Assembly (NCBI GenBank): GCA_002753735.1
Contig: PEAN01000028.1
Span: 1 to 51,722, forward strand
Direction: 5' to 3'
Length of the DNA stretch: 51,722 bases
DNA from: Magnetococcales bacterium DCbin4
GTDB lineage: Bacteria; Pseudomonadota; Magnetococcia; Magnetococcales; UBA8363
How positions within the stretch are numbered: the stretch's first letter is position 1; each line of letters begins with the position of its first letter. Shown here in pieces: positions 1-8,735 of the stretch. The translations under genes were made by a program, and so were the position numbers. The notes under the pieces were generated by a model that was given only the letters and a program-made list of their open reading frames with translations, was not told the origin of the DNA and did no database searches.

Positions 1-1
1 T

Positions 2-1855
2 GATGTGGGGGTGGAGCGGTCACGTCTGGAATCGATGTGCCGTGCCATCGCCCATCGTGGACCCGATGCCCGGGGGGTGCATGTGGCGGGTGGGGTCGGT
101 CTGGGACAGACCCGCCTCGCGGTCATCGACTTAAGCGATGCCGCGGTGCCGCCGTTGACCAATGAAGATGGCACCTTGTGGGTGGTCTTCAATGGTGAAA
201 TCTATAATTTCCAGGCATTGACCGAGACTTTGAAACAACGGGGGCACCGTTTCTCGACCCGCAGCGATACCGAGGTGTTGCTCCATCTGTATGAAGACCA
301 TGGGATCGACATGGTGCACCACCTTCAGGGGATGTTCGCCTTTGCCCTGTGGGACCAGAAGCAGCAGTGCCTGTTTGCGGCACGGGATCGCTTTGGCGAG
401 AAACCTTTTTTCTACCGATATGATTCCAAAAGCTTCCTTTTTGGTTCAGCCATCCGCGCCATTGCTGCCCATGGGGGGATATCCCTTACCCCTGATTGGG
501 TGGCTATCGACCGTTTTCTGACCCATCAATACGTCCCCAGCCCCTTGAGTGCCTTTGCGGGGATTGCCAAATTGCCACCGGGTCATCTGTTGCGGCTGAC
601 GGGCGATGGCACGTTGACCTTGCGGCGTTATTGGTCGCCCGAACCCCGGGAACCTTCTTCGGCCAGCGCCGGGGAACTTCAGGAGGAATTGCTGACCCGG
701 ATGCGGGAATCGGTTCGGATGCGCATGGTGGCGGATGTCCCGTTGGGGGCGTTGTTGAGTGGCGGGATCGATTCGGGCACGGTGGTCTCTCTGATGGCGG
801 GCTTGAGTTCTCGACCGGTGCAAACTTTTTCCCTGGGTTTTGCCGATCAGGCGGATGGGGGGGAATTGCCATTTGCCCGGGCGGTGGCGCAACGGTATGG
901 GACCGATCATCATGAATTGATCCTCGATTCTTCAAGTCTGGCGTTGTTGCCCGAACTGGTGCGGCATTACAACGAGCCGTTTGCCGATCCTTCTGCATTG
1001 CCCGCCTGGCAGATCTCCCGGCTGGCGCGGGAGCGGGTGACGGTGGCGTTGACGGGGGATGGCGCGGATGAATGTTTTGCCGGTTATGCCAATTATGCCA
1101 AAGCGATGCGGGGGCATTGGGGGGATCGATTGCCGTTGGGGGTACGGCAGGGGGTGGGGTGGGCCATGGACGCAATTTCAGCCCGTCTGGGGGCGACCCC
1201 GGTGGCTGCCTCGCTGGCCAAACATGCCATGCGCCTCTCGGGGGGGATCCCGGGGCGTTTTTTGTCGCGGATGGCGATGTTCAATCCGTGGGATAAAAAC
1301 ATGCTCTACGGTGAGGGGATGCGTGCATCTTTGGTTGGGAGCGAGGGGGTGGCGACGGGATTGCCGCCGCCGTGGGAGGTCTCCATGGAGGGATGGGAGT
1401 GGATGATGCGTCATGATCAGAGCAATTATCTGCCCGATTGCCTGATGGTCAAGACCGATGTCGCCTCCATGGCGCATGGTCTGGAGTTGCGTGCCCCAAT
1501 GCTGGACCATACGTTGGTTGAATTCGCCGCTGCCTTGCCGGTCCGGATGAAGCATGATGGTCGGCTGGGCAAGAAGATTGTCCGGGAGGCGGTGGCGGGA
1601 ATGTTGCCGGAGGAGGTGTTGCGCAAGCCCAAGACCGGGTTTGGCATTCCGTTGGTGCGTTGGTTGCGGGAAAAGGATGGCGCATTGTTACGGGAGGTGT
1701 TATTGACGGAGCGTTCACTTTCCCGAGGGTTGTTCAATCCTGAGTTTTTGCGACGGATGGTGGAGGAACAGGTCAGGGGACGGCGAAACCGGGGACGGCA
1801 ATTATGGTCGCTCGTGATCTTGGAACTTTGGCTGCGGGAATTCATCGATCACTAA
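2..1855 (+). CDS. asparagine synthase (glutamine-hydrolysing)-type amidotransferase, 5' partial
   Basis: Transfers glutamine-derived ammonia to a carboxylate activated with ATP; this family makes asparagine or decorates surface polysaccharides. The visible part begins just before HRGPD (about residues 17-21 counted from the GTG at 5), in the class II glutaminase domain. FNGEIYN and SDTEVLL follow, then the ATP-pyrophosphatase P-loop SGGIDS at about residue 252 and a complete synthase domain. Family members start with MCGI, whose Cys2 is the nucleophile. That start is missing, so about 35 residues lie left of the window and the GTG at 5 is not the real start. The downstream glycosyltransferase suggests a polysaccharide-modification role, but this is inference. 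The stop codon runs straight into a dispersed hairpin repeat. Confidence 0.9.
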   Translation, partial: DVGVERSRLESMCRAIAHRGPDARGVHVAGGVGLGQTRLAVIDLSDAAVPPLTNEDGTLWVVFNGEIYNFQALTETLKQRGHRFSTRSDTEVLLHLYEDHGIDMVHHLQGMFAFALWDQKQQCLFAARDRFGEKPFFYRYDSKSFLFGSAIRAIAAHGGISLTPDWVAIDRFLTHQYVPSPLSAFAGIAKLPPGHLLRLTGDGTLTLRRYWSPEPREPSSASAGELQEELLTRMRESVRMRMVADVPLGALLSGGIDSGTVVSLMAGLSSRPVQTFSLGFADQADGGELPFARAVAQRYGTDHHELILDSSSLALLPELVRHYNEPFADPSALPAWQISRLARERVTVALTGDGADECFAGYANYAKAMRGHWGDRLPLGVRQGVGWAMDAISARLGATPVAASLAKHAMRLSGGIPGRFLSRMAMFNPWDKNMLYGEGMRASLVGSEGVATGLPPPWEVSMEGWEWMMRHDQSNYLPDCLMVKTDVASMAHGLELRAPMLDHTLVEFAAALPVRMKHDGRLGKKIVREAVAGMLPEEVLRKPKTGFGIPLVRWLREKDGALLREVLLTERSLSRGLFNPEFLRRMVEEQVRGRRNRGRQLWSLVILELWLREFIDH

Positions 1856-1900
1856 GAAAAAAAAGGGGTCTGGGGGATTGCCCCCGGGGTTTTGATTTTG
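1854..1900. repeat. dispersed hairpin repeat, copy 1 (forward)
   Basis: An A-rich strand, GGGGTCTGGGGG, loop ATTG, CCCCC and a TTTTGATTTTG tail, starting on the stop codon of the amidotransferase gene. The same module recurs at about 9.73, 13.1, 14.4, 17.6, 19.3, 28.1, 28.5, 37.0 and 51.6 kb. In this orientation the hairpin followed by a U-run would lie on - strand RNA. Confidence 0.85.
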
Positions 1901-1933
1901 CTTCAACATCTTCCGGCAAACCCGGAGCGGCCC

Positions 1934-3079
1934 GTGGCCGTCTCTTTTCTGGCGACCTTTCTGCGTCCTGAAATGTTGCATGTCTATCGCCAGGTGACCT
2001 CCCTGGATTCCTTCGAGATGTGGGTCATCACCCGCAGTCGCAGGCACCCTGAACTATTTCCCTTCGCCAATCTGTTGATCCTGAAGAAAAGTCCCTGGCG
2101 TTTCCTGTCCCGGATGTACCATCGGATGCGCAACCGGCGTGTCCCGTTGAGTGCTGTCGAAACCCGGCAGATGATGGCCATGGTCACCCGGTTGCAAGCC
2201 AGTGTGGTTCATGTCTACCTCGGGACCGAAGCGGTGCGCGCCTTGCCCTATCTGCGAAGGGAACACCGTCCCAAGGTGGTGTCGTTTCATGGGGCCGATC
2301 TGTCGGATGACCTCAAAGAGGACGAGTTTCGTCAACTGCTGGCAGTGACCGACCTGTTTCTGGTGCGGAGCGATTCGCTCAAGCAGGCGTTGGTGGCGCG
2401 GGGGTGCCCTGAACAACGGATCCGGATGAATCGTACCGGTGTCCCCATCCCCGACCCGTTCCAGGTCCGCCTGCCCCCTGAATATTCACCGCAACGCCCC
2501 GTTCGTCTCCTTCAGGCGTGTCGCTTTGTCGAAAAAAAAGGGTTGGATGTCACGATCGATGCCCTGGCCCTGGTACGCCAACAGGGGATCCCGGCGGAAC
2601 TGACCTTGATGGGCTCGGGTCCTCGGGAACAGGAATTGCGGCAACAGGTCAAGGCGTTGCAGCTCGATGAGGTCGTCCATTTCCCCGGGTTCGTCGATAA
2701 TCAATCCTTGTTGCAGGCATTGACCCGGTACGATATGTTCCTCCATCCCAGCCGGACGACACCGGGGGGGGATCGGGAGGGGATTCCCAATGCCCTGCTG
2801 GAGGCGATGGCCTGGGGGATTCCCGGCATCGCCACCCGTCACAGTGGCATTCCCGAGGTGATCGAAGATGGCGTCAATGGCCTGCTCATCGATGAATCCA
2901 ATCCCCGGGCATTGGCCCGGGCCATCCAGCGCCTGGCAACCGATCCGGCATTGGCCGCCCGTATTTCCCAGGGGGGACATGAGGTGATCCGGCAACGGTT
3001 CACCATCGCCAGGTGCGTTCAATCCCTGGAGGAGAGTTATCGCCTGGCCATGAAACTGGCCCAAACCAGGGGGATCTGA
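1934..3079 (+). CDS. glycosyltransferase family 4-type (GT-B)
   Basis: Probably transfers a sugar from a nucleotide-sugar donor during surface glycan assembly at the cytoplasmic side of the membrane. The C-terminal half has the Rossmann segment VRLLQACRFVEKKGLD, GSGPREQELR and the E-x7-E donor-site motif in EGIPNALLEAMAWG, typical of GT4 retaining enzymes. The frame is open back to a TTG at 1892, but that lies inside the dispersed repeat. I prefer the GTG at 1934, which has a GGAG seven bases upstream (1924-1927) and starts at VAVSFLATF, where family members begin. It follows the amidotransferase in the same direction and may share its transcript. The acceptor and sugar cannot be deduced. Confidence 0.87.
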   Translation: MAVSFLATFLRPEMLHVYRQVTSLDSFEMWVITRSRRHPELFPFANLLILKKSPWRFLSRMYHRMRNRRVPLSAVETRQMMAMVTRLQASVVHVYLGTEAVRALPYLRREHRPKVVSFHGADLSDDLKEDEFRQLLAVTDLFLVRSDSLKQALVARGCPEQRIRMNRTGVPIPDPFQVRLPPEYSPQRPVRLLQACRFVEKKGLDVTIDALALVRQQGIPAELTLMGSGPREQELRQQVKALQLDEVVHFPGFVDNQSLLQALTRYDMFLHPSRTTPGGDREGIPNALLEAMAWGIPGIATRHSGIPEVIEDGVNGLLIDESNPRALARAIQRLATDPALAARISQGGHEVIRQRFTIARCVQSLEESYRLAMKLAQTRGI

Positions 3080-3125
3080 CTGTAGTGAGGGGATGAAGAC
3101 TGTATGATTTAGAGGGAGAGAAACC

Positions 3126-3695
3126 ATGGCCGGCACTGCACTCAGAGAATTTGTGCGCCTGCAACACGAAAAAGCCTCAAAAACACCTAATAAAGAAATT
3201 GACTGGGATGGGCGCAGGACTGCCTGGATTGAGCAAGTGGAGTCACTGCTTGAACGGATCAGAAAATGGCTGCTACCCCTTCACAAGGAGGCATTGCTGG
3301 ACTTGGTTGAAGGAAAAACCACCTTGGAGGAAGAATTTGTCGGTCGTTATGAAGTGCCTTGGCTTGAAGTACTCATTGGCAGACAACGGGCGCGCATCAT
3401 TCCCAAGGGGACCCTTGTGATTGGCAGTTTTGGCAGGGTTGATCTTGAAGGTCCCATGGGTAAATTGTTGCTTGTCCTTTCAGACACCGGCACTTCACCC
3501 AAGGTCACAGTGCATGTCTCGGTTGGAGACCCTTTTTCCGTTCAGCCCGAAGATCTCGACGAAGAAAATCGATCCAGTGTGGAGATGATCAAGAAATCTC
3601 AGTGGTATTTTGTCTATCCTGATGATAGGAAAAGATTGACACCACTCACGGAAGATACTTTTTCGGACGCTTTGCAACGTGTTCTCCGACCATGA
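3126..3695 (+). CDS. unknown protein, first gene of HEPN-cyclase cassette
   Basis: I do not recognise this 189-residue protein. Residues 5-65 look helical and charged (about 40 residues around WIEQVESLLERIRKWL). Residues 75-135 look beta-rich (LEVLIGRQRARIIPKGTLVIG, then KLLLVLSD, KVTVHVSVG). There is no signal peptide or membrane segment. The start is set by AGAGGGAGAG just upstream. Its stop overlaps the ATG of the HEPN gene by four bases (ATGA), so the two are translationally coupled and probably act together. Base composition is more AT-rich than in the glycosyltransferase before it, as expected for a transferred cassette. A sensor or an inhibitor of the HEPN protein are both possible; this is inference only. 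Confidence 0.7.
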   Translation: MAGTALREFVRLQHEKASKTPNKEIDWDGRRTAWIEQVESLLERIRKWLLPLHKEALLDLVEGKTTLEEEFVGRYEVPWLEVLIGRQRARIIPKGTLVIGSFGRVDLEGPMGKLLLVLSDTGTSPKVTVHVSVGDPFSVQPEDLDEENRSSVEMIKKSQWYFVYPDDRKRLTPLTEDTFSDALQRVLRP

Positions 3696-4237
3696 CAACG
3701 ATTCCATCGATTAAATTGATCTGGGATCTCTATGTCGTTTCCCGCAGTCAAGTGTGGGAACTTCGTGCGGAGGTGCTGGACTGTCTTGCAGGTCGCGTGG
3801 AGAAAACAGATAAAATTGATTCGTATGTGCACTTGCAATCCGATGAAGTGCGCGACATGTTTGATCGGTATCTTGATGAAATGGACAAGTTAATCATATT
3901 GGACTTGTTTACAGCACTAGAGGGTCATGTGCGCGCTGATTTTGATGATCGCGTCCGTCAAAGAAAAAGAGATTCATTAAGCAAATCGTACCGCCTGATC
4001 GAAAAATCGGGAAATAATCAAGGAAGAACACCTTTTGAAGATCTATTTGTTTCCTGGAAGGAACATCGTTCGGCATGCGGGAGTTACGTTGGACGCATCA
4101 GGGGACTTTGGCATTTTCGTAATTGGTTGGCTCATGGCCGCTGGTGGGTGATTAAAAAAGGCCCCATGCCGGACGTGAATAATGTCAAGAGATCGGTTGA
4201 AGGCGTGTTGAATTGTTTAGGAATTCCTTTCTTTTGA
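3692..4237 (+). CDS. HEPN-domain protein, putative ribonuclease effector
   Basis: A 181-residue, largely helical protein whose C-terminal part reads WHFRNWLAHGRWW. R143, N144 and H148 form the R-x4-H motif with a polar residue after the Arg, the catalytic signature of HEPN RNases (toxin-antitoxin, abortive infection and Csm6-type effectors). The N-terminal half has acidic and amphipathic helices (DEVRDMFDRYLDEMDKLI). It is coupled by ATGA overlap to the preceding gene and sits 19 bases before the cyclase-like gene, so the three form one operon. By analogy with other HEPN systems it may cleave RNA when triggered. RNA cleavage is inferred from the motif alone; a non-catalytic HEPN remains possible. 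Confidence 0.75.
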   Translation: MTTIPSIKLIWDLYVVSRSQVWELRAEVLDCLAGRVEKTDKIDSYVHLQSDEVRDMFDRYLDEMDKLIILDLFTALEGHVRADFDDRVRQRKRDSLSKSYRLIEKSGNNQGRTPFEDLFVSWKEHRSACGSYVGRIRGLWHFRNWLAHGRWWVIKKGPMPDVNNVKRSVEGVLNCLGIPFF

Positions 4238-4256
4238 TCATCAATATGGAGGCGAG

Positions 4257-5771
4257 ATGCCTATCCTTCCCATCATGATTGACTGCCTGAAGCGTTCCGG
4301 TATTTCAACGCTCTCCGTCGATGATTTACGCTTGGTAGCCGGCATTGACAAATTTATTGAGAAATGTGCCGATGTCTCGCTTTCTGAAGCGCATACACTT
4401 GCCTTGCTGCTATTGACAGTAAATAGTCAGGCGGATAATTTTCAGGCAATCAAGGCTGCATACGGAGATAGGATGTCCAATAATGTCAGAATGATGAGTG
4501 GGCTAATCAATGCTGAATGGTCTATTAGATATAATGAACTTAGAAACAGATTGAACGATCCTGACCCTGTCTCTACTGCCGCAGCGGCTCTCCTGTACAG
4601 CGATTTTTTCTATTACTCTTATAGAAACGATAATAATTCCGAAAACCGTATTCAATCGTTGCGATCAATCTTATCTTGCGACAAAAACAATAATCATTGT
4701 CAGTGTCTTGTTCAATTAATGAATTCCGTTGCTTTACCGACGGTCGATGTCGATAAGGAAAATTCCTTCAATGATTCTAATAATTCCAGGAAATCCATGA
4801 GGATGATTTCACTCTCCATGGATCTTGGTGGTTCCACTGAAGCCAAATCAGCCATGGTGCGAATTGCCGGAGTAGAGGGTGACAGACTCCAGGAGCTTTA
4901 TGCAACTTATTATCTTCGGTTTTTGGAGATCGAGGATCGCTTTTATTCATCTATTTTCCAGAAAGATAGTCAGAAACACGAACCTTTGGACTTTTCAAGA
5001 TTGTTTCTGATCAAGGGTATTGGCGATGAATTATGGATGGTTTACCATCTTGAGTCAAAGGATTCGACTGAATTGAAACACGCCATGTCCAGGATATTGC
5101 CGGCAGCTTTGGACGCGGCTTCACGAAGTGTTTGTCTGTTCGCGACCGAGAAACCTGATAATCCACGTTTCGATCCTCTGACTGAGGATAAGGATCTTGG
5201 CCGTTGTGAGTTGGTGTGCTCTCCGATAAAAATCCATATCGATCTAATTGAGGATGCCTATGAGATTTCACAACCTCGTGGAGAATTTTTTCTCTCGAAA
5301 ATAGCAAAATATTATAATTGCGATGGTAACTCTGAGAGGGGTTTCCAGACCCTTGATAAGAGGCATGCCGAAGTGTCGAACCGTTTGACTCTTGGGGTTT
5401 CTGAATCTGGGTTGCGACAATACCGCACATATCGTCGGACAGATTATATAGGCCACGAGATTGATCGTTTTTTCAGGATTGGAAAATTTGCCAAGCCTGG
5501 ACTGGTCACCATTGGAGATTCTCTTTTCAAGGAAATGGATATTGCATCAACAGAAATAATAGATGGTAAAACTCAGATTCGCCTTGGATTCCCATTTTCC
5601 AGAAGAAATCGAAACAGTTTTGCATATGAAAAATTTTCAGTTTACAAGGAAACAGCAACCGGCATGAAAGGGGTCGGATATGCATATGATCTTCATCATT
5701 TCGTCGATCCTTTTTTCCTTTTGACGTTGGATAATATGCACCAGCAAGATGATTTAAGTAAATATTTATAA
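4257..5771 (+). CDS. class III nucleotidyl cyclase-like protein
   Basis: A 504-residue protein with an unrecognised N-terminal region (1-180) and a C-terminal region matching the landmarks of a class III cyclase catalytic domain. SMDLGGST has the first metal Asp at D189. LIKGIGDELW has K253 and the second metal Asp D257. PIKIHIDLI is a core strand near 323-331. TDYIGHEIDRFFRIGKF has D396 and R407 spaced like the base-selecting Asp and transition-state Arg of adenylyl cyclases. The usual Asn four residues before that Arg is D403. The start has GGAGG at 4248-4252. It is AT-rich and has no membrane segment. It probably makes a cyclic nucleotide that signals to its partners, as in Pycsar systems; substrate and role are inference. 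Confidence 0.72.
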   Translation: MPILPIMIDCLKRSGISTLSVDDLRLVAGIDKFIEKCADVSLSEAHTLALLLLTVNSQADNFQAIKAAYGDRMSNNVRMMSGLINAEWSIRYNELRNRLNDPDPVSTAAAALLYSDFFYYSYRNDNNSENRIQSLRSILSCDKNNNHCQCLVQLMNSVALPTVDVDKENSFNDSNNSRKSMRMISLSMDLGGSTEAKSAMVRIAGVEGDRLQELYATYYLRFLEIEDRFYSSIFQKDSQKHEPLDFSRLFLIKGIGDELWMVYHLESKDSTELKHAMSRILPAALDAASRSVCLFATEKPDNPRFDPLTEDKDLGRCELVCSPIKIHIDLIEDAYEISQPRGEFFLSKIAKYYNCDGNSERGFQTLDKRHAEVSNRLTLGVSESGLRQYRTYRRTDYIGHEIDRFFRIGKFAKPGLVTIGDSLFKEMDIASTEIIDGKTQIRLGFPFSRRNRNSFAYEKFSVYKETATGMKGVGYAYDLHHFVDPFFLLTLDNMHQQDDLSKYL

Positions 5772-6429
5772 AAAAACTATTGGTTTCATTACCTTAATGA
5801 GGCAATCGATGCTGTGCGGAAAGTAACCGTTTAGAACCCCTCTCCTTCCGGGAGAGGGGTTGGGTGAGGGTGAGTGGAAACTCCATCATTTGGAGACTGT
5901 CGCGATTCGTGAGGGACAGTTTCAATGGTTTGATGCTACGATTCCTCCGTAGGTTCCGATCTACTCCGACGTGAGCTGGGGCATTGGCCGATGTGGTATT
6001 CGCCATCGATATGAGGGTTATCGTCAGCTGTGGTCCAACACCCCGGTGGTCAATTGCGTCCGGGCGCTTTCTTTTGCGCAACCTATCGGACACCGATCTG
6101 GCGGCATAGCTGCTTTCCGAGGTGCTGGCGGCCTTGATCATCTCCGTCAGCATGTGTTCAAGGTCTTCCCGACCATTGCCAATCTGGCTGAGCAATCGGA
6201 AAGGGGGGAGATCACCCTTACGGATGGGGGGTGGAACCATGATGGATACGACGAAACGTAGTTTCGGAACACGGTTGATAAGTTGTTGGATGAGCCGGAT
6301 GTCAGATCGACGAATTAAAGAGCCGTGGTTTTTCATTCTCTGGATCAGGAGGATCGGACACAGAGCCTCCATCATGAACGATATGTTATATTTCATTCAT
6401 TTTTATTAAATATCAACAGGCCCTGTCGC
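5772..6429. other. gene-poor stretch after the cassette
   Basis: Beyond a REP-like hairpin at 5835-5861, no frame here has a convincing start, ribosome binding site or recognisable product. Moderately long open frames exist on both strands (for example about 5794-6396 on -), but they overlap one another and none matches a family I know. A decayed gene or mobile-element scar marking the right edge of the inserted cassette would fit; this is a guess. Confidence 0.4.
5835..5861. repeat. REP-like perfect hairpin
   Basis: AACCCCTCTCC pairs perfectly with GGAGAGGGGTT around the five-base loop TTCCG and is followed by GGGTGAGGG. Palindromes of this style are scattered in many bacterial genomes as REP-like elements. 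It is a different family from the dispersed GGGGTCT repeat. It lies 63 bases after the cyclase stop and could also act as a 3' stabiliser of that transcript. Confidence 0.7.
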
Positions 6430-7377
6430 ATGTTGAAAAAAAAGGTTTACAGCACCCTTTTTGCAGGATTGTGCAATCGGCTTGAAGCCCTGCCGGTCTG
6501 TTTTGCCTTTCATGAATATTTTGGCCATGAGGTGATGCTCGACTGGCCCGAATTTCATGATTTGCAGGTGATCGGTGCCCGGTATTGCCGGTTGCGGCCC
6601 TGGATGAAACTGGGGGCCAAACGGTTTTCCGTACCCGACCCCGAAGAATTCGTCCGTATGGGACGGTATCGGATCCTGATCCAGAAAGGATTGTTCGGCG
6701 GCATCCCCCGGATCAACCGCAGGCTTTATCTGGCGACGGCGGCCCGGCTGCGGCTGCACCCCCGGCTGATCCTGGAATTGACCCGCCAGTTCACCCCCCA
6801 TGACGATTCCTTCATGGGGGGGGGTCACATCCGCCGCGGCGATTATCGCCCGGGGCCGGAAGAGGATCGGTATGACCTGGACCATCACATTCATTCCCGG
6901 GTTCCGCTCTGGTGGTATGAATACGCCATGAAGGAGGTCATGCGCCGTTATGGCAAGGTGACGTTCTATCTGGCCCACAATGGTCTGACCCGGGACGAGG
7001 AGACCCATCTGGAACACACCTTTCCCATCATCCAGGCCCCCCGGGACAACCCTTATCACCCTAAACGGCAAGGGCACCAGGCGGGTGCCAACCCGGTGCG
7101 TGACCTGTTTGCCCTGGCCTGCTGTCCCATCATCATCGGTACCCCCATGTCCAGCTTCACCCACTATCCCGCGCATGCCCTGGGTCGGGAAACCCTGGTG
7201 ATCCAACCGTTGCGCCGCACGTTGCGTTCCTCGCCGCAAATGGGGTACAGCCTTTTGTTCGGCAAGGATCTCCAGGCATGGATGGATACCCTCGACAAAG
7301 GATCCTCATTCCATGAGGTGACGACCATTTCCGACCTGCCTGAAGTCGCGTATCGTCAGGCACTGGAATGGTTGTAG
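6430..7377 (+). CDS. fucosyltransferase-like GT-B protein, copy A
   Basis: Resembles the NodZ / protein O-fucosyltransferase / GT11 superfamily: N-terminal GLCNRLEALPVCFAF matches the G-x-x-NRL loop and HIRRGDY is the GDP-fucose-site motif. FALACCPIIIGTPMSSF is the C-terminal conserved stretch. It would transfer a sugar, perhaps fucose, onto a glycan or protein. A frame is open from 6325, but the added 35 residues do not look like the family. The ATG at 6430 gives the same N-terminus as the paralogue at 8736. It overlaps the next gene by ten bases and forms an operon with the SGNH hydrolase and the second paralogue. The sugar donor is not certain. Confidence 0.75.
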   Translation: MLKKKVYSTLFAGLCNRLEALPVCFAFHEYFGHEVMLDWPEFHDLQVIGARYCRLRPWMKLGAKRFSVPDPEEFVRMGRYRILIQKGLFGGIPRINRRLYLATAARLRLHPRLILELTRQFTPHDDSFMGGGHIRRGDYRPGPEEDRYDLDHHIHSRVPLWWYEYAMKEVMRRYGKVTFYLAHNGLTRDEETHLEHTFPIIQAPRDNPYHPKRQGHQAGANPVRDLFALACCPIIIGTPMSSFTHYPAHALGRETLVIQPLRRTLRSSPQMGYSLLFGKDLQAWMDTLDKGSSFHEVTTISDLPEVAYRQALEWL

Positions 7378-8711
7378 TGGACCCTCGAAATGATGTTGCA
7401 ACCCCCGGGAGTGATCATCCAGTGAAGGATCCGCAAACAGGTACCGAGAATCCTGGGGTGCGGGGCAACCGGTTCGAGCGGCCGGTGGTCCGGTATTCGG
7501 TGACTTTTCTTCTGGGATGGGTTGCGATCATCGCCTCGCTCTATCTTGCCAACCTGATTGCCGTGGGGTGGACCCCACCCTGGCCCGTCATCGGTCTGCA
7601 CGGGGTGGCGCCAAACATGGGGCGGCAGGGGTGGGGACGGATCCTGACCCTGGAAGCGGGGCAGGAATTCAACTCATGGGGGCAGCGGGATCGGCCACGG
7701 GAATTGCAACCCGCACCTCAGGTGCGGCGGATTGCCTTCGTGGGGGATTCCTTTCTGGAAGAATCGGTGCCGGTACCGGTGTCGTTGGTGGTGGAGGAAA
7801 AGCTCGGGCGCAAGGATCTGGAGGTGGTCAACTTCGGGGTATCGGCGACCGGAACCAGTGATTATTTCTACCGCATCAAAAATGTGGTGATCCCCCTGGG
7901 TGCCCGTGAGATTTTTCTCTTCTTTTATGTGGGGAATGATTTCGCCCCCGACAAACTTTCGACCCGGCTGGCCATCTTTTCAACCTATCCCAAGGATTCC
8001 ATCGCCTCACGCATGGGATTGCTGGCCCTCAATCACCTGGTGACCAACCGTCATCGCAATGTATTGCGTGTTTGGCAACCCGAATCGGTGGACAACCTGC
8101 ATGCCCGGGAACAGGCGATGATGCAACGGTTCCAAACCCTGGATGACGATGGGGTGCGCATGGCGTTGCTCGACCTGTCCCATTTCGAGGGGGCGCAAAA
8201 GGAGCGTCTACGGCAGATCCTCGCCCGTCCTGAAAGCTCGGCCCTGTTCGCCGCCCTGCGTCATCCCGACAGCGGATTGTTTCGCAGTTACATGTTTGAA
8301 TCGTTGTTTCATTGGGCGGTGGGGGAAGGGTATAGAGAAGAAGATACCCCTCCCGAAGAACTGGTCATGGGGATTTATCCGCGGGTTCTGGCGATGAAAC
8401 AGGTGTGTGATGCGGCTGGCGTGGCGTTCTCCCTGGTCGTGGTTCCCATGGGGTTCCATGTCGATCCCAGATATGCCGAAACCTGGTCGCTGTTCGGTGA
8501 TCCCTACCGGTTTGGCCACAATCGACGCCTGGCGACGCAACAGTTCAAGGATCTGTTGCAACGGGATGGCATTGTTGTTCATGACCTGACATCAGCCTTA
8601 CAGGGGGTGCGGGGGGCCTACCTCAATGTGGACGGTCATTGGTCCCGGCAGGGGGTGGACTCCGTGGCGGCCGTACTCACCCGGATCATCCAATCGAAAA
8701 TTGCCCAATGA
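7368..8711 (+). CDS. membrane-anchored SGNH/GDSL hydrolase-family protein
   Basis: Predicted esterase or acyl (often acetyl) transferase acting on a surface glycan. It has one N-terminal membrane segment (VTFLLGWVAIIASLYLANLIAV, near 46-67), so the catalytic part is likely periplasmic. Block I is FVGDSFLEES, block III is YVGNDF (G-x-ND), and the C-terminal block is DGHWSRQG, which places the catalytic Asp-His as in AlgX/AlgJ-like proteins. The start ATG at 7368 lies inside the 3' end of the preceding gene. Being sandwiched between two related transferases suggests that the three modify the same glycan. Substrate unknown. Confidence 0.78.
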   Translation: MVVVDPRNDVATPGSDHPVKDPQTGTENPGVRGNRFERPVVRYSVTFLLGWVAIIASLYLANLIAVGWTPPWPVIGLHGVAPNMGRQGWGRILTLEAGQEFNSWGQRDRPRELQPAPQVRRIAFVGDSFLEESVPVPVSLVVEEKLGRKDLEVVNFGVSATGTSDYFYRIKNVVIPLGAREIFLFFYVGNDFAPDKLSTRLAIFSTYPKDSIASRMGLLALNHLVTNRHRNVLRVWQPESVDNLHAREQAMMQRFQTLDDDGVRMALLDLSHFEGAQKERLRQILARPESSALFAALRHPDSGLFRSYMFESLFHWAVGEGYREEDTPPEELVMGIYPRVLAMKQVCDAAGVAFSLVVVPMGFHVDPRYAETWSLFGDPYRFGHNRRLATQQFKDLLQRDGIVVHDLTSALQGVRGAYLNVDGHWSRQGVDSVAAVLTRIIQSKIAQ

Positions 8712-8735
8712 CGGCTTCCATGAAGGAGGAAGGTC

